Source: Psychrobacter sp. JCM 18903
GTDB taxonomy: Bacteria > Pseudomonadota > Gammaproteobacteria > Pseudomonadales > Moraxellaceae
Direction of reading: 5' to 3'
NCBI RefSeq assembly: GCF_000586475.1
Contig: NZ_BAWJ01000006.1
Span: 62,001 to 126,000 of the forward strand
Length of the DNA: 64,000 bases
The position numbers were made by a program, and so were the translations under genes. The stretch's first letter is position 1. The number at the start of each line of letters is the position of its first letter. Under the pieces are notes generated by a model that saw only the letters and a list, made by a program, of their open reading frames with translations, did not search any database and was not told the origin of the DNA. This document shows positions 61,807 to 64,000 of the stretch, piece after piece.

Positions 61807-62612
61807 ATGCTACTACAAGGACAACGATTTGTCGTGACAGGCATTGCGAGCAAACTGTCTATCGCTTGGGCTATCGCTGAGGCACTGCACCGTGAAGGTG
61901 CCTCATTAATTCTCACTTATCCTAATGATAAGATCAAAAAGCGTGTCGATATGGCAGCGGAGAAATTCGAAGCAGATTTGGTACTTGAGTGTGATGTGGC
62001 GTCTGATGAGTCTATCGCTGCCTGCTTTGAGCAAGTCACTGCCCATTGGGTGATGGAATCGATGGTGTGGTACATGCGATTGGCTTTGCACCGATGGATC
62101 AGCTTGATGGCGATTTTGTTAAGGCGACGACCCGTGAAGGCAGTCAAATTGCCCATGATATCTCAAGCTATAGTTTTGTGGCATTAGCCAAAGAAGCTCG
62201 TGCTTTATTGGCCATGCGTCACGGTTCGATGCTGACATTGACATATGAAGGTAGTATCTCGGTATTGCCAAACTACAACGTCATGGGTATGGCAAAGGCC
62301 AGCCTTGAAGCCAGTGTTCGCTATTTGGCTACTTCGATGGGCGGTGAAGGCATTCGTGTCAATGCGATCTCAGCAGGTCCTATTCGCACACTTGCCGCCA
62401 GTGGTATCAAATCATTCCGTAAAATGCTCGATATCAGCGAAAAAATCGCGCCGCTACAACGTAATATCACACAAACCGAAGTTGGTAATGCGGCGCTTTT
62501 CTTGCTATCACCTTGGGCATCTGGTATTACCGGCGAGATTATGTTTGTTGACGCAGGTTTTAATACCGTTGCTATCAGTGAGCAATTAATGATGCTTGAT
62601 GAGCCGAAATAA
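61807..62612 (+). CDS. fabI: Enoyl-acyl-carrier-protein reductase FabI (one frameshift)
   Basis: Last reduction in the fatty acid elongation cycle, the target of triclosan and isoniazid-like inhibitors. Short-chain dehydrogenase fold: [20 protein letters not shown] (NADH), VVHAIGFAP, and the catalytic Tyr/Lys in [30 protein letters not shown] is FabI-specific. The frame breaks near 62050 (GGGG read as [13 protein letters not shown]). The repaired length is 268. ATG 61807 follows AAAAGGA by 6 nt. Confidence 0.95.
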
Positions 62613-62652
62613 TGCTTTTCAATAGTCGGTTGTAGGGTTTTATACATCAGGA

Positions 62653-62677
62653 AGGCAGCCAATCGGTTGCCTTTTTT
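62653..62677 (+). terminator. Intrinsic terminator after fabI
   Basis: AGGCAGCC-AATC-GGTTGCCT with a G-T pair, followed by six T. Confidence 0.8.
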
Positions 62678-62722
62678 GGTTATAATAGATGCTTTTTGGT
62701 GATAAGCCATTAGGCGGCGAAT

Positions 62723-63417
62723 ATGATAACCAAATTACCAAAGTGGATATTGTGGGGCGGGGCAGTATTGGCATTCAGTGCTGGCTGTGTTAACACTGCT
62801 GCGTTAATGGGGTTTACCAATCTATCGGTTTCTCATGTCACTGGCAACGTAAGCTTATTTGCAGCGGCTATTGCTTACTTGGATGTGCGTAGTATCTTGT
62901 ATATCGGTGCGCTGCTATTGTCTTTTTTGGCAGGTGCGATACTGAGCGGTTATGTGATTGGGCAGACATCATTAAAGTTAGGTAGGCGCTATGGTAGTGC
63001 GCTATATATCGAGGCGGCACTGCTAATGGCCAGCTACTGGTTGTATCAGCAGCATGATTATTTAGGACAGTTGGCAGCGGCAATGGCATGCGGATTACAG
63101 AATGCATGGTAGCGACTTATAGTGGCGCGGTTATTCGTACCACCCATTTGACAGGTTTGACATCAGATATGGGCGCAGCGATTGGCAACTGGTTGGCGGG
63201 TCGATCGATCAGCAAACCGACATTAGGGTTCCAAGCCATTATTTGGTATTGCTTTTGCGGTGGCAGCGCCGTTGGAGCATTTTTATTCGCCAAGGTTGGT
63301 TATGAAGCGCTATTTGTACCCATTGCTATCGTCTTGACGGCAGCATTTATATATAACTACGTCTCAGATCGCCTGCCAGAAAAAAGAGAGCCAAAACATA
63401 AAAGGCGCTTGTCATAA
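62723..63417 (+). CDS. DUF1275 (YoaK-like) membrane protein (one frameshift)
   Basis: About 231 residues, six hydrophobic segments. Family motifs: AGCVNTAALMGFTNLSVSHV followed by TGN near the N-terminus and GLQNAMVATYSGAVIRTTHL after repair at 63108 (AA read as A), then TGLTSDMG. The function of the family is unknown; it may be a small-molecule transporter. It ends Lys/Arg-rich. Confidence 0.88.
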
Positions 63418-63481
63418 CAATAAGCACCTTTCATGTTCTGGTTTTTTTATATTGTAGCTTGGGATAATCTAAAATGTTCGC

Positions 63482-63640
63482 TTACTTCTCATCTTCATGG
63501 TCTTCATGTTCATGCATGCCCTGCATCATATCGAGTGCAGAGTCATCGGTACGCTGCTGATCTTTTTTAGCCAAACCGTCTTGATTGATATCTCTCGGTG
63601 CCATTTTAGTGGTTGAATCTGTTCTATTTGCATCTGTCAT
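63482..63640 (-). CDS. Small acidic protein with His/Asp/Glu tail, 52 residues
   Basis: A short gene with AGGAGC about 6 nt before its ATG (63640). The peptide begins MTDANRTDSTTKMAPRDINQ and ends in MHEHEDHEDEK, a cluster that could bind metal ions. It is isolated, convergent with the DUF1275 gene. No family recognised. The clean ribosome binding site supports translation. Confidence 0.6.
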   Translation of the reverse strand: MTDANRTDSTTKMAPRDINQDGLAKKDQQRTDDSALDMMQGMHEHEDHEDEK

Positions 63641-64000
63641 AAAGTGCTCCTATTTATTGTTATTCATTTTTCGATATAAATACTAATAAAAAATAGTTGT
63701 TAAGCTATTACTGGTATTAGAAATTTATTTTGACTTATTTAGTATGAGATAGCACCATACGCTTGTACATACTAAGTGTACGCTTGTTTAGTGACGATGT
63801 GTAACCGCATATCACAAGGCTTGCTGTTTAATGAAAAGCAATTACTTGGTTATCAGTTGCTCTCACTCCCTCTTAGAGTTCGGTTCAAAAATAAAAAACT
63901 CATGAGATAAATGTCATCTCTATAAAGTACCGTTTTAAGGTACATTTCCTAAAACGCATTAAAGTAATTCTTTACCTATGAAATAACCATATTTATTGCA
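63641..64000. other. AT-rich right edge of the window
   Basis: 360 nt with no gene seen. TACGCTTGT occurs twice within 25 nt (near 63759-63790), and a small hairpin AAAGTACC/GGTACATTT lies near 63924-63946. The promoter of the 52-residue gene should lie here. Confidence 0.3.

Overview
The window looks like a chromosome segment of a Moraxellaceae gammaproteobacterium, most probably Psychrobacter. The base composition is moderately AT-rich. The trpGDC cluster stands apart from trpE, and there is a class C beta-lactamase, a membrane protein of the 'SpecificRecomb' family, and pdxA, rsmA and apaH in their usual order with extra genes between pdxA and rsmA. This assignment rests on gene content and protein character only.

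A technical point governs how the window should be read. About 27 genes, including essential ones (dnaB, glnA, fabI, folE, ahcY, alr), are broken into two to four reading frames. Nearly every break is repaired by restoring one base to a short homopolymer, and the repaired genes then have normal family lengths. I therefore treat the breaks as sequence errors and give each gene as one feature spanning its pieces.

Layout. 1-12841: end of rpiA, argF, alr, dnaB, pdxA, ampC-type beta-lactamase, a lipoprotein, rsmA, apaH and the SpecificRecomb membrane protein. 13174-21630: an integrated element of about 8.4 kb bounded by a 25-bp imperfect direct repeat. It carries a P4-type tyrosine integrase, a 325-residue unknown protein, a Q-like antiterminator, an AlpA/excisionase-like regulator, a winged-helix protein, a chain of small overlapping genes, a DUF3987 primase/helicase-like protein and about 1.3 kb of repeat-rich noncoding DNA that may be its origin. 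It carries no recognisable capsid, terminase or conjugation gene and so resembles a phage satellite. Its attachment site lies in the intrinsic terminator of the neighbouring acyl-CoA dehydrogenase gene.

21679-31320: two tandem long acyl-CoA dehydrogenases, a PAS-GGDEF-EAL phosphodiesterase overlapping rsmE, then an ahcY-metF operon preceded by a promoter and a probable S-adenosylhomocysteine riboswitch. 31452-42471: TonB-dependent receptor, MscS-type channel, AlkA-like glycosylase, Smr protein, trpGDC, and glnA behind a candidate sigma-54 promoter with NtrC-type sites. 42665-50803: DUF4124 protein, SIMPL protein, 4.5S RNA, LemA, a very long M48 peptidase, a possible HolD and serC. 51053-57726: a YejABEF-type oligopeptide importer with gloB set between the binding protein and the permeases. 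57949-63640: iron-type alcohol dehydrogenase, a lipoprotein MsrA-MsrB fusion, folE, fabI, a DUF1275 membrane protein and a 52-residue acidic protein.
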